In this document: one piece after another, positions 34,994 through 44,234 of the stretch
Numbering within the stretch: the first letter of the stretch is position 1
Layout: the number at the start of each line of letters is the position of its first letter
Notes under the pieces: generated by a model
Seen by the model: only the letters and a program-made list of their open reading frames with translations
What the model was told of the DNA's origin: nothing
The model's database searches: none
Made by a program: the position numbers and the translations under genes
Assembly (NCBI RefSeq): GCF_014395975.1
Contig: NZ_CP060714.1
Location: 4,991,001-5,055,000 of the forward strand
From: Diaphorobacter ruginosibacter
GTDB lineage: Bacteria > Pseudomonadota > Gammaproteobacteria > Burkholderiales > Burkholderiaceae_C
Direction of reading: 5' to 3'
Length of the DNA stretch: 64,000 nt

Positions 34994-35512
34994 TCAATAG
35001 GGCAGCTGGCGCAGGCGCTTGGCGGAGATGACGCGCGTGTTCACGCCCACCCATCCGAGGCCGCCGAACAGGCGTGCATGTTCGATCTTCACGCAGCGGT
35101 TCTCGATCACCTGCAGGCCGGCGGCCTCGGCCTTCATGCCCGCAGCCTCGTTGAAGACGCCCAGTTGCAGCCACAGGCATTTCGCGCCGACGGCGATAGC
35201 CTCTTCGGCCAGCGGCGGGATGTCCTCGCTCTTGCGGAAGCAGTCCACCATGTCGATTGCGACACCCTGGTCTTTCATCGCCCGGGCAGCCTCCGTGACG
35301 CTGGCATAGGCCCTCTCGCCCAGGATGTCTCCGCCATCCCGGGCCACGAGCGGGTTCACGGGAATGATGCGGTAGCCATGCGCCTGCATGTATTTGGCGG
35401 CGAAGTGGCTGGGGCGATTCCATTGCGGAGACAGGCCCACGACGGCAAGGGTACGGCAGTGCGAGAGAACGTCACGCAGCGTGCTGACGGTATCGGGTGT
35501 TTGTAGAGGCAT
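34994..35512 (-). CDS. CoA-binding domain protein (YccU type)
   Basis: This 172-residue protein is one Rossmann-like CoA_binding_2 domain. It has TLAVVGLSPQWNRPSHFAAKYM with the glycine-rich loop, GYRIIPVNPLVA, then VDCFRKSEDIPPLAEEAIAVGAKCLWLQLGV, and NRCVKIEHARLFG at the C-terminus. The family binds CoA or related nucleotides; the physiological role is not settled. It sits just upstream of metY on the same strand, suggesting a link to sulfur metabolism that is positional inference only. Confidence 0.85.
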   Translation of the reverse strand: MPLQTPDTVSTLRDVLSHCRTLAVVGLSPQWNRPSHFAAKYMQAHGYRIIPVNPLVARDGGDILGERAYASVTEAARAMKDQGVAIDMVDCFRKSEDIPPLAEEAIAVGAKCLWLQLGVFNEAAGMKAEAAGLQVIENRCVKIEHARLFGGLGWVGVNTRVISAKRLRQLPY

Positions 35513-35585
35513 GGAGGACGAGTGTAGGGCCGGGCGTTGGCGCGGCCTATCGGGTGCGCTACGTAGGCGCGGTGCCGAGCCCGGC

Positions 35586-36791
35586 CTACACGCCGGTTGC
35601 GAGGGGCGGCGGGGCGGAGAGCACTACGCGGTCGCGACCGGTGCTCTTGGCCTTGCGCAGTGCGGCTTCCGCTGCCGCGACCAGCGGGGCGCAGCCCTCG
35701 CCCTTGGCGGGAATGCAGCTGTGGATGCCGATGCTGACCGTGACGCCGAGCCGTTCGCCGCCGGTCGGCAGGATGGGCAGGTTGCGGATGGCGCGGACGA
35801 GGCGCTGGGCCATGGTCAGTGCCTCGTCCGAATTGGTGGACGGCAACACCAGGATGAAGGCATCGCCACCGAAGCGGGCCACCACGTCCCTGCCGCGCGA
35901 CTGCTGCTTGAGAACATCGGCGAGCGAGCGGATCGCCTGGTCGCCCAGCAGATGGCCATGCCTTCCGTTGAAGCGCCTGAAGTGATCAATGTCGATCAGC
36001 ATCACCGCGACGGGCTTGTTGTCGCTGCGCGCCGCATCGGCGGCACGCCCCAGCGTGCGCAGCCACGCGGTGCGTCGGGGCAACTGCGTGAGCGGATCGA
36101 GTTCGGCCCGCTGCGGGGCGTTTGCGGCCTCGCGGTCGCGCTGCATGACCAGGAATCCGATGGAGGTTCCCGCCAGCGCAAGATAGAGGAGCAGGCCCAC
36201 GACGACCCACCACACCGGGGTGCTTCCGGGCAGCCCATGTTGCTCGAAGGCGGCGGAGGGGCGGTCGTGAAGCAGGATGAGCGGCAGCAGGGCCAGCAGC
36301 TGCGCGGTGGTGGCGACGGTGACCAGCACCCATCCAGGGCCCGGCGTATTCGAGCGCATTCCGGCAAGCACCACGAGCGTGTAGGCCGTCTGCAGCGCGG
36401 CGATGACGGCGTGCATGCGGTGGAATGCGCTCGGATCCTTCGGCAGGAACAGTGCAGCCAGGGCCAGGGAGCCCAGCAGCGGAATCAGCACGGTGGCGCT
36501 GTCGCGCTGCCACTCGCGGCTCTGCCTGAACCGCTGCAGCGCGATGGTGAAGGCGGCGAGTGCCGCGCTCGCCATGACCCTTGAAAACACCTGCTGTCCC
36601 GCCCATTCCAGCGTGCCGTGCAATGCGAGCCCCAGGTACGAGAGCCCGAGCAGCGCGGTGCTGGCGATGGCAAGCGGCATGCCCTGGCGCACGTACTGGC
36701 GACCCAGCACCCAGAGCACCCACGAGGCGGTCCAGGCGGCGATCGCGATCATGCCGAACGTGTTCGGAAGGTCAGTAACTGGGGCGGTCAT
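35586..36791 (-). CDS. Membrane GGDEF-domain protein with degenerate GGDAF active site
   Basis: This is a 401-residue protein. Residues about 10-220 hold six or seven membrane helices; residues about 230-395 form a GGDEF domain with LDPLTQLPRRTAWL and IDIDHFRRFNGRHGHLLGDQAIRSL. The signature reads ARFGGDAFILVLP, i.e. GGDAF, with the fourth-position acid replaced by Ala. Five residues earlier RGRD fits the RxxD product-binding I-site. That combination suggests reduced or no cyclase activity but retained c-di-GMP binding. ATG 36791 is preferred over a GTG at 36812; a 6-bp palindrome (CAACAA-T-TTGTTG, 36795-36807) lies just upstream. Confidence 0.82.
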   Translation of the reverse strand: MTAPVTDLPNTFGMIAIAAWTASWVLWVLGRQYVRQGMPLAIASTALLGLSYLGLALHGTLEWAGQQVFSRVMASAALAAFTIALQRFRQSREWQRDSATVLIPLLGSLALAALFLPKDPSAFHRMHAVIAALQTAYTLVVLAGMRSNTPGPGWVLVTVATTAQLLALLPLILLHDRPSAAFEQHGLPGSTPVWWVVVGLLLYLALAGTSIGFLVMQRDREAANAPQRAELDPLTQLPRRTAWLRTLGRAADAARSDNKPVAVMLIDIDHFRRFNGRHGHLLGDQAIRSLADVLKQQSRGRDVVARFGGDAFILVLPSTNSDEALTMAQRLVRAIRNLPILPTGGERLGVTVSIGIHSCIPAKGEGCAPLVAAAEAALRKAKSTGRDRVVLSAPPPLATGV

Positions 36792-36889
36792 GTGCAACAA
36801 TTTGTTGAACACCCCAGTTTAGCGTCTTGCCGGGCGCTTGACCACCGTCATGTACTTTCACCCCATGAGGGCGCCTCCCGGGCTCCCGG

Positions 36890-38164
36890 TCAGGCCGCGA
36901 TCTGCTCCCTCTGCATCCCGGCCCGCGTGTCGAGGTATCGCAGGCCCCAACCCCACGCCAGTGCCAGCACGGCCGCGCCGCCCGAGGCCATCAGCACGCC
37001 GAGCTTGGATGCATTGAGCAGTCCGGGATCGGGAAATGCCAGCGTCGCGATGAAGATCGCCATCGTGAAGCCAATGCCCGCGAGCATCCCTGCCAGCAGC
37101 ATGTGCGACCAGCGCACCGATGGCGGCAGCGAGCAGATGGACAGCCGCACGGCGACCCAGCTGGTGAGCATCACGCCCAGCGGCTTGCCAAGCACGAGGG
37201 CGGTGACGATGGCGGGCAGCAGGTACCTGCCCTCATCCGTCAACCCACCGGACTGCAGCGTGACCCCGGCATTGGCCAGCGCGAACAGCGGCATGATGCC
37301 GAAGGTCACCCAGGGGTGCAGGGCGCTGGCCACCCGCTCCACCGGTGCGGCGCTTTCGCGGCCCGCGAGCATGTGCACGGGCGTGAGCAGCCCCAGCACC
37401 ACGCCCGCGAGCGTGGGATGTGCGCCGGTCTGCCAGACGCCCCACCAGAGCACGGCACCGGGCAGCACGTAGAACCATGCGCGGCGCACGCCAAGCGCCT
37501 GCAGTCCGTAGACGCCCAGCAGCCCCAGTCCGGCGACCAGCAGCATGCTCCACTGCAGCCCGCCCGAATAGAACAGCGCGATGATCAGCACTGCGATGAG
37601 GTCGTCGATGATGGCGAGGGTGAGCAGAAACACCCGCAGTGCCGGAGGCAAGCCGCGCCCCACGAGCGCAAGAACACCCACCGCGAACGCGATGTCGGTG
37701 GCGGTGGGGATGGCCCAGCCCGGGCGCAGCCCGGCCGACGGGATCAGCGCAAGGTAGATCATCGCCGGCACGGCCACGCCGCCCAGCGCTGCCAGCACCG
37801 GCAACAGCGCCTGGCGCGGCTCGGCCAGCGCGCCGCTATGGAGCTCGCGGCGGATCTCCATGCCGACGATCAGGAAGAACACGGTCATCAGTGCGTCGTT
37901 CACCCAGAAGTGGGCGCTTTGGGTAAAGCTCCACTGCCCCAGCGTGAAGCCGATGTCGGCATGCCAGAGCGCGTGATAGCTGTCCTGCGCGGAGGAGTTG
38001 GCCCACACCAGGGCGACGGCCGCAGCCAGCAGCAGCATCACGCCCGCGGCAGCGTCGGAATGTGCGATGCGCGAAAGCAGTGCGCGAAGACGATCGGAAA
38101 AGGCGAGGAGTGCGGGCTGGCGCGCGCATGCTGCGCCTTCCGTAGGGGAATGGAGTCGGGACAT
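36890..38164 (-). CDS. nhaA: Na+/H+ antiporter NhaA
   Basis: This is a 424-residue inner membrane antiporter with about 12 helices. The signature region TATDIAFAVGVLALVG (residues 154-169) and the adjacent essential aspartates in LTLAIIDDLIAVLIIALFY (D187, D188) correspond to the ion-binding pair of E. coli NhaA. WVNDALMTVFFLIVGMEIRRE near the N-terminus is also typical. It exports sodium in exchange for protons for pH and salt homeostasis. ATG 38164 begins a normal cytoplasmic leader; the frame upstream to 38299 is basic and low-complexity and was discarded. Confidence 0.93.
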   Translation of the reverse strand: MSRLHSPTEGAACARQPALLAFSDRLRALLSRIAHSDAAAGVMLLLAAAVALVWANSSAQDSYHALWHADIGFTLGQWSFTQSAHFWVNDALMTVFFLIVGMEIRRELHSGALAEPRQALLPVLAALGGVAVPAMIYLALIPSAGLRPGWAIPTATDIAFAVGVLALVGRGLPPALRVFLLTLAIIDDLIAVLIIALFYSGGLQWSMLLVAGLGLLGVYGLQALGVRRAWFYVLPGAVLWWGVWQTGAHPTLAGVVLGLLTPVHMLAGRESAAPVERVASALHPWVTFGIMPLFALANAGVTLQSGGLTDEGRYLLPAIVTALVLGKPLGVMLTSWVAVRLSICSLPPSVRWSHMLLAGMLAGIGFTMAIFIATLAFPDPGLLNASKLGVLMASGGAAVLALAWGWGLRYLDTRAGMQREQIAA

Positions 38165-38330
38165 GATGGGCTCGGTAGGTCTGCCGCATGCGGTGCCGGT
38201 GCGCAGGCTGCATGCAAGACATGCAGCTGCGGCAATCGCATTGCAGCGTGTGCGCGGGCGGCCCGACCCGCGCTGAACAAACCTGTCCCAGAGCTCCATT
38301 GCTCCGGGGACACCCAGCCGCTATTTTAAG

Positions 38331-38375
38331 AAAAAAGCAGGAAGGCACATGTCCAATGCCCCCTGCACATGTGCC
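38331..38375 (-). terminator. Hairpin with T-rich tail after the 38.4-38.9 kb membrane protein gene
   Basis: GGCACATGT (38344-38352) and ACATGTGCC (38367-38375) are perfect 9-bp complements around a 14-base loop. On the minus strand the hairpin is followed by TTCCTGC and six T (38336-38331). It begins 24 bases after the stop codon of the gene at 38399-38929. Confidence 0.55.
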
Positions 38376-38398
38376 TGTTTAGCGTGGAGGAGCCCCAG

Positions 38399-38929
38399 TC
38401 AACGAGGGGTCGATGACTTGTCCTCGATGCATTGCGCCAGCAATCCCACGGACGAGAACGCGACCACGAAAATCGCGAAGACATAGGCGGCCGTCGCCAG
38501 GCCCAGGCTGGTGCTGAAGCCCCATTTCAAGGCGCTGCAGGCCAGTTCGGCCTGAGGATACATGGCGTCGCAGCGGTAGGCGGCGGGCATGTGGACGTAC
38601 CAGGTGATCGCAATGAACATCAGAACGGCCACGAAGATGCCATTGCGAACGCGATGCCGTGGCGACTGGTGCAGTGCGAACAGCAGCATCAGGGGAATCG
38701 CCGCACCCCAGGCGAACATCAGCAGCCAGCTGGCGACGGGGACGGAGTGCAGCAGCTGCTGCAGCCAGGCCATCTTGGGCATGGCGTCGATGAAGGCCAG
38801 CACATTCCACACGAACGGCAACACGAAGCCTGCGATCGCGAGACTGGCCAGCGCGACGGCCAGCAGCAGGTTCTTGCTGCGTTGCGACGGGTGCAGTATC
38901 GAATGCTGAAGGGTTGAAGAAGCATGCAT
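38399..38929 (-). CDS. Multi-helix inner membrane protein of unknown function
   Basis: This 176-residue protein has four probable membrane helices: residues about 18-40 (LLLAVALASLAIAGFVLPFV), 60-80 (VASWLLMFAWGAAIPLMLLF), 94-112 (FVAVLMFIAITWYVHM) and 140-168. Two cysteines (YRCDAMYPQAELAC) lie in the loop before the last helix and may form a disulfide outside the membrane. No family is recognised. The start is well supported: GGAGGTGGGCC directly precedes ATG 38929, a near-ideal ribosome-binding site, so the longer frame to 39001 is rejected. Confidence 0.72.
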   Translation of the reverse strand: MHASSTLQHSILHPSQRSKNLLLAVALASLAIAGFVLPFVWNVLAFIDAMPKMAWLQQLLHSVPVASWLLMFAWGAAIPLMLLFALHQSPRHRVRNGIFVAVLMFIAITWYVHMPAAYRCDAMYPQAELACSALKWGFSTSLGLATAAYVFAIFVVAFSSVGLLAQCIEDKSSTPR

Positions 38930-39191
38930 GGCCCACCTCCTGTGCGGTACAGGGCGGGCAGTGGCCGCTCGTGTCAGGGTGCGCTTGGGAAATCTGCGCA
39001 ATACATCCGAAGGCGGACGCGGCCGCTGCGGCGCCGAGTGATTGGATGCAGTGTCCTTCGGACCGCTTCAGTTTAGGTGTTTGCGTCCCGGCGCGCATGT
39101 AGGCCAACCGCCCGCGGGCCGGGTATTAACCCGATGGAGCCAGCCTTCTTCACGACAGAACGCGCTGGCAGCCCCATCGGGGTGCGGCAGG

Positions 39192-41426
39192 CTACAGCGC
39201 GGCGAGGGCCGACTGCACTTCGCCCTTGCTCAGCAACTCGGTCAGCACCACGGGCTCGCGGCCAGGGGCATAGAGCACGTAGACGGGCACGCCGCTGCGG
39301 CCGAGGGCGCGCAATGCGGCGGTGATCTGTGGGTCACGGCGCGTCCAGTCGGCGCGCAGCAGGGCCACGTTGCGATCGGCGAAATCCTTCATCACCGCGG
39401 CGTCCGCCAGCGTCGTGGACTTGTTGTACTGGCAGGTCACGCACCATGCGGCGGTGAAGTCCACGAACACCGGCCGGCCCTGTGCCACGAGCTGCTCGGG
39501 CAGGCCGCTTTCCCATGCACGCCAGGCCGTGCCATCGCTTGATGCCAGTGCAGCCTGCGGCTCGGCCTGCAGCTGCGTGATGCGCGGAGCGAAGGTCCAT
39601 GCCAGAAACCCCAGCACGATCAGGGAGAGGGGCGCGACCACCATGCGGCTGCGGCCCTGCAGGCTGAACAGCGCCCAGATCGCCATCGCCAGTGCCACCA
39701 GCAGCGCGAGCAGCGCCGCTGCGCCGTTGATGCCGCTCTGCTGCCCAAGCACCCAGACGAGCCAGACCACCGTGGCGAACATCGGGAACGCCATGAAGCG
39801 GCGCAGCGTGTCCATCCACGCGCCGGGACGCGGCATGGCCCGTGCGACGGCGGGAATCCAGCTCGCGAGAAGATAAGGCAGCGCCAGGCCCAGGCCCAGC
39901 GCCGCGAAGATCGACAGCGCCTGGTAGGACGGCAGCGTCGCCGTCAGGCCCAGCGAGGCCCCCATGAACGGAGCGGTGCAGGGAGAGGCCACGGCCACGG
40001 CCAGGATGCCCGTGAGAAACGAGTCCGCAACGGGATTGCGGGCCTGCATGCTGGCGACCGACGAGGGCAGCATGCGTCCGAATTCGAACACACCCGACAG
40101 GTTCAGCGCGATGACGGTGAACAGCGCGGCGAGCGCGGCCACGACGACAGGCGATTGCAGCTGGAAACCCCAGCCCACGGCCTCGCCCGCTGCGCGCAGG
40201 CCCAGCATCAGAGCGCCGAGCGCAAGGAAGGACAGGATCACCCCGGCCGTGTAGGCCAGGCCGCTCGCACGGTGCGCACGGCGGTCCTGCGCATGCTGCG
40301 CAAAGCCCACCACCTTGATCGCCAGCACCGGGAAGACGCAGGGCATGAGGTTCAGGATCAGGCCGCCGATCAGTGCACCCAGCAGCGCGGTGACCCAAAT
40401 GCCCGCGGGCGCGGCCGAAATGGACGATGGGGCAGGTCCCGTGTTGCCCCCCGCATTGCCGAGTTGGGCATTCGCCTTGAGTGCGGCCTCGAGCGCGGGC
40501 GATACCTTGGCCGCATCGGCCGTCTTCGGCCAGCCGCCTTCGACCGGCAACTCCGCGCGCCAGCCGCGTCCCTCGCTGGCCAGGACGAAGGGCATCGGCG
40601 AGGGGCTTTCACTGCGGTGCGGCGACAGCGGAACGCGCGCGGTCCAGACGGCACCGTCCCATTGCTGGCTGATCTCGCCGGCGGTCTCGATCACGGCCTC
40701 CGTCTCGGGAAACACCGACAGCGTCTTGCCCTGGAGCTCTGCGGGAAGGCCCTCGACGCGCAGGCGGATCGCATTGCCATCGACCGTGACCGAACTTTTG
40801 GCGCTTGCCTGGGCTGGCAGGTTGACGGGGTGGGCCTTGGCGGCGGCATCGAAGGCGGTGGAGTGCAGCGCGGTGGTGCCCTGGACGGGCACCTGCAGCA
40901 CGAAGGTGCCTTCCTCGGGGATGCATTCCTTGCGGCAGACCAGCCACGTCGCGTGCAGCTCGAACGTCACATCCTTGGCCAGCGGGCCGGGCTGGAACGT
41001 GCTCGCCACGGTCATGGGAACCGGCAGCAGCACCGTGCCTTCGTAGCCGAAATTGGCAAGCGTGCCGAGCGGAATCTTGTGCGGCACCGGCCAGGCGATC
41101 TCGCCGGCGTCGATGCCTTCGGGCAGTTTCCACTCAAGCTGGGTCGGAAGGCCGGAATCGCCCGGATTCTTCCAGTAGGTATGCCACTCTGGCTGGTGCG
41201 TGATCGACAGGCCCAGCCACAGCGGCTTGCCCGGGCCGATGCCGTCGGGTGCCTGCGCCACGAGTTCGGCCTGCACATGGTCGGTGGTGACCGTGCTGCT
41301 GCCCATGGCTGCGGAAGCGCCTCCGCTCTTGAGCTGGATCTGCGCAGAAGCCCCCATGAACAGGGTGCTTGCTGCTATGAAAAGAAGAAGTGAAGGCAGC
41401 CAGCGCTGCGGACGTATGAATGACAT
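39192..41426 (-). CDS. Thiol:disulfide interchange protein DsbD (ScsB-like variant)
   Basis: This is a 744-residue protein in three parts. A signal peptide (cleavage near GASA) leads a long periplasmic alpha domain with LVCRKECIPEEGTF as its cysteine pair. A middle domain of about eight helices has LNLMPCVFPVLAIKVVGF and SPCTAPFMGASLG with the two membrane cysteines. The C-terminal thioredoxin domain carries FTAAWCVTCQYNK. It carries reducing power from cytoplasmic thioredoxin across the inner membrane for periplasmic reductases and cytochrome c maturation. The large N-terminal domain and CxxxC-type pair are closer to ScsB than to E. coli DsbD, so the partner may differ. Confidence 0.9.
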   Translation of the reverse strand: MSFIRPQRWLPSLLLFIAASTLFMGASAQIQLKSGGASAAMGSSTVTTDHVQAELVAQAPDGIGPGKPLWLGLSITHQPEWHTYWKNPGDSGLPTQLEWKLPEGIDAGEIAWPVPHKIPLGTLANFGYEGTVLLPVPMTVASTFQPGPLAKDVTFELHATWLVCRKECIPEEGTFVLQVPVQGTTALHSTAFDAAAKAHPVNLPAQASAKSSVTVDGNAIRLRVEGLPAELQGKTLSVFPETEAVIETAGEISQQWDGAVWTARVPLSPHRSESPSPMPFVLASEGRGWRAELPVEGGWPKTADAAKVSPALEAALKANAQLGNAGGNTGPAPSSISAAPAGIWVTALLGALIGGLILNLMPCVFPVLAIKVVGFAQHAQDRRAHRASGLAYTAGVILSFLALGALMLGLRAAGEAVGWGFQLQSPVVVAALAALFTVIALNLSGVFEFGRMLPSSVASMQARNPVADSFLTGILAVAVASPCTAPFMGASLGLTATLPSYQALSIFAALGLGLALPYLLASWIPAVARAMPRPGAWMDTLRRFMAFPMFATVVWLVWVLGQQSGINGAAALLALLVALAMAIWALFSLQGRSRMVVAPLSLIVLGFLAWTFAPRITQLQAEPQAALASSDGTAWRAWESGLPEQLVAQGRPVFVDFTAAWCVTCQYNKSTTLADAAVMKDFADRNVALLRADWTRRDPQITAALRALGRSGVPVYVLYAPGREPVVLTELLSKGEVQSALAAL

Positions 41427-41669
41427 GGCCTTGCTTGAGAGCCTGCGGCGCGGCTAAAGTTTCCCGCTATTGTGGCAGCGGCGGATGGCTCATGGTTTTC
41501 ACCGGGTGCGACGTGCTGCGGTGCAGCATCCACACGCCCTCCGAGAGGGACGCTCCGGTGCCGCGATGAACGATACGCGAAACGAATGCACGCATTGCCT
41601 TTTGCAATTGGACTTTGGCGGGTGAGCCGTGATCATGTGCGCACACCATCCGATAAAGGAGACAGGCAC

Positions 41670-42644
41670 ATGCATGCAACTTCGCGTCGTGGATTTCTGG
41701 CGGCGGGCGCCGCAGCCGCCATCGGCCTGCCGCAATGGACGGCAGCGGCATCCAGGTATCCGGACAAGACCGTCAAGGTGATCGTGCCGTTCCCGGCAGG
41801 CGGAACGACGGACGTGGTGGCGCGACTCATCCTGCAGAAGATGGGCGAGAGCATGGGGCAGTCCTTCATCGTGGACAACAAGGGCGGTGCCAACGGCATC
41901 ATCGGCACGGAACTGGTCGCGCGCGCACCGGCCGACGGCTACACGCTGCTGTTCAACACCGCCGGGGCACAGACCCTGAGCCCGGTGCTCTACAACGCCA
42001 ACTACGAGGCGCTCGGCAGCTTCGAGCCCATCGGCATGGTCTGCGACGTGGGCTTCGTCGTCATCGCCCGCAAGGACCTGCCCGCCAACAGCATGGCGGA
42101 GCTGATCGCGCTGGCCCACAAGAGCGACAAGCCGCTGACCGCGTCATCGGGCAGCAGCATGATCGCGCTGATCACCGAACAGTTCAAGCGCGTCATCAAC
42201 GCGCCGAACATCATCAACGCGCAGTACAAGGGGACCAGCCCGCAGATGCAGGCCGTGGTCTCGGGCGAAGTCGATTTCTCGTTCGACTCCTTCGTCTCGG
42301 TGGAAATGATCAAGGCAGGCAAGGTGAAGGCCCTGGGCGTGATCCTGCCCAAGCGCGCGGAATCGTTCCCGCAGGTGCCGATGTTCCGGGAGACAGGCAT
42401 CGAGGACATGGATTTCGCCTCCTGGGCCGGCATGCTCGCCCCCAAGGGAACGCCCCGGGACATCGTCGAGACGCTGTCGCAGCATCTGCGCAAGGCGGCG
42501 CAGAGCCCGGACGTGCTGGCCAGGCTCAAGACCTACGACTACCTGCCGCATGCCGCAGGGCCCGCGGAATTCGGCAGGATCATCCAGGCCGACAACGAGC
42601 GCTGGAAGCGCGTGGTCAAGGAGACCAACTTCAAGCTGGGTTGA
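41670..42644 (+). CDS. Bug/TctC family periplasmic solute-binding protein
   Basis: This is a 324-residue tripartite tricarboxylate transporter receptor-type protein. A twin-arginine-like signal (TSRRGFLAAGAAAAIGLPQ, cleavage near TAAA) is followed by YPDKTVKVIVPFPAGGTTDVVARL, the strongest family signature. DNKGGANGIIGTELVARAPADGYTLL comes next. Members bind carboxylates or other small acids. No TctA/TctB membrane genes are nearby, as is usual for the expanded Bug family in Burkholderiales. AAGGA nine bases upstream supports ATG 41670. It ends tail to tail with the MATE gene, overlapping it by 14 bases. Confidence 0.92.
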   Translation: MHATSRRGFLAAGAAAAIGLPQWTAAASRYPDKTVKVIVPFPAGGTTDVVARLILQKMGESMGQSFIVDNKGGANGIIGTELVARAPADGYTLLFNTAGAQTLSPVLYNANYEALGSFEPIGMVCDVGFVVIARKDLPANSMAELIALAHKSDKPLTASSGSSMIALITEQFKRVINAPNIINAQYKGTSPQMQAVVSGEVDFSFDSFVSVEMIKAGKVKALGVILPKRAESFPQVPMFRETGIEDMDFASWAGMLAPKGTPRDIVETLSQHLRKAAQSPDVLARLKTYDYLPHAAGPAEFGRIIQADNERWKRVVKETNFKLG

Positions 42645-44085
42645 CGCCGCGAGTCGGTGCGCGTGCCAGCATGTGCGCCTTGCGCCAGTTGCCGTAGCGG
42701 TAGTAGGCCATCGTCATCAGCATCGAGCAGAACGCGCTGATCGGAAAGCTCCACCAGATGGCGTCCGCCCCCCAGTAGGGCTGCAGGAAATGCGCCGCCG
42801 GCACCCGGATGCCCCACATGGCGATCGCCAGCATCACCAGCGGCGGGATCACCGCGCCGGTCGAGCGGATCACGCCCGAGAGGACGAAGGTCACGCCGAA
42901 GAACAGGAACGAGCCGATCGCGATGTGGTTGAGGTGACGCGCGGTTTCGATGGCCTCGCTGCCGGCGGGCAGAAACCAGCCCATCATGTAGCGGTCGGCC
43001 GCGATGATGAGGGCGATCAGGGTTCCCGTCATCGCGACATTGCAGAGCACGCCCGCGCGCGCCGTGCCTTCCACGCGATCCCAGAGCTGCGCACCGACGT
43101 TCTGCGCGGCCATCGATGAACATGCCGCGCCGATCGCCATCGCGGGCATCTGCACATAGGTCCACAGCTGCAGTGCCGCGCCATAGGCCGACGCGGTGTG
43201 GACGCCGTAGGCATTCACCATCGAAATCATGGCGATCATCGCCAGCGAGATCATCACCATCTGCGCACCCATCGGCAGGCCCTTGGTGACCAGCGCGCGG
43301 ATGATGGCGCCATCGGGCCGGAACAATGCCAGTTCGTGGCTGCCGATCCACAGGGGATGCTGGCGCATGCGCAGCCATGCCAGCATCAAGGCGAAGCCGA
43401 TGGCATTGGCGATGAAGGTGGCGAGCGCCGAACCGGTCATGCCCAGGCGCGGCACCGGGCCCCAGCCGAAGATCAGCAAGGGGTTGAGCGCGGTGTCCAG
43501 AATCACCACCAGCAGCAGAAACCAGAACGGCGTGCGGGTATCCCCCGCGCCGCGCAGCACGGCGGAGACGAAGGCGAACAGGTAGAGCAGGGGAATCGCG
43601 AGAAAGATCACCTGCAGATAGGCCTCGGCCAGTGGCAGCGCATCCGCGGGGGTACCCATCCACACCATGATCCTGCGCGAGAGCGGCCAGCCCGCTGCCG
43701 CAATCACCACCGATGCCGCGCCAAAGAACGTGGCGCTCGAGCCCAGCACGCGCTTGGCCTGTGCCAGGTCGTGCGCTCCCATCGACTGGGCCACCAGGAT
43801 GGTCGCGGCCATGCCGACACCGAAGATCAAGCCGATCAGCGCGAACATCACGTTGTTGGCGTTTGCCGTGGCAGTGAGTGCGGCCTCGCCGAGAAAGCGG
43901 CCGATCCACATCGCGTTGACCGAGCCGTTGAGCGACTGCAGCACATTGCCGGCAAGAATCGGCAGCGAGAAAACGAACAGGGTATAGCCGATGGGCCCCC
44001 GGGTCAGGTCGCGCGTCGGGGCACGCCGCGTGGAGCGTTCGGGGAGTGCAGTGATGCTGGGGTCGCTGGCAACGGGATCGGGCAT
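42631..44085 (-). CDS. MATE family multidrug/metabolite exporter
   Basis: This 484-residue protein has 12 predicted helices in two pseudo-repeats. GPIGYTLFVFSLPILAGNVLQSLNGSVNAMWIGRFLG starts the first half and ALVTKGLPMGAQMVMISLAMIAM starts the second. These two matching (L)P-containing helix 1 and helix 7 segments are characteristic of MATE proteins, which expel organic cations or metabolites using Na+ or H+ gradients. ATG 44085 gives a short hydrophilic leader before helix 1. Its 3' end overlaps the convergent binding-protein gene by 14 bases. It is divergent from the creatininase gene. Confidence 0.9.
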   Translation of the reverse strand: MPDPVASDPSITALPERSTRRAPTRDLTRGPIGYTLFVFSLPILAGNVLQSLNGSVNAMWIGRFLGEAALTATANANNVMFALIGLIFGVGMAATILVAQSMGAHDLAQAKRVLGSSATFFGAASVVIAAAGWPLSRRIMVWMGTPADALPLAEAYLQVIFLAIPLLYLFAFVSAVLRGAGDTRTPFWFLLLVVILDTALNPLLIFGWGPVPRLGMTGSALATFIANAIGFALMLAWLRMRQHPLWIGSHELALFRPDGAIIRALVTKGLPMGAQMVMISLAMIAMISMVNAYGVHTASAYGAALQLWTYVQMPAMAIGAACSSMAAQNVGAQLWDRVEGTARAGVLCNVAMTGTLIALIIAADRYMMGWFLPAGSEAIETARHLNHIAIGSFLFFGVTFVLSGVIRSTGAVIPPLVMLAIAMWGIRVPAAHFLQPYWGADAIWWSFPISAFCSMLMTMAYYRYGNWRKAHMLARAPTRGVNPA

Positions 44086-44234
44086 GAGCGCGCAGTGTGG
44101 GGCATGGGACCTGCACAGTCTGCCAGACAAGGGCGCGAAGCGGGCAGTACCGCATACATGCAGCGAATGGCACGGCCGCCGCAGACGCCGGCGCTTCCTG
44201 CCACAATGCACGCTGGACCGCAAGACAATCCAGC

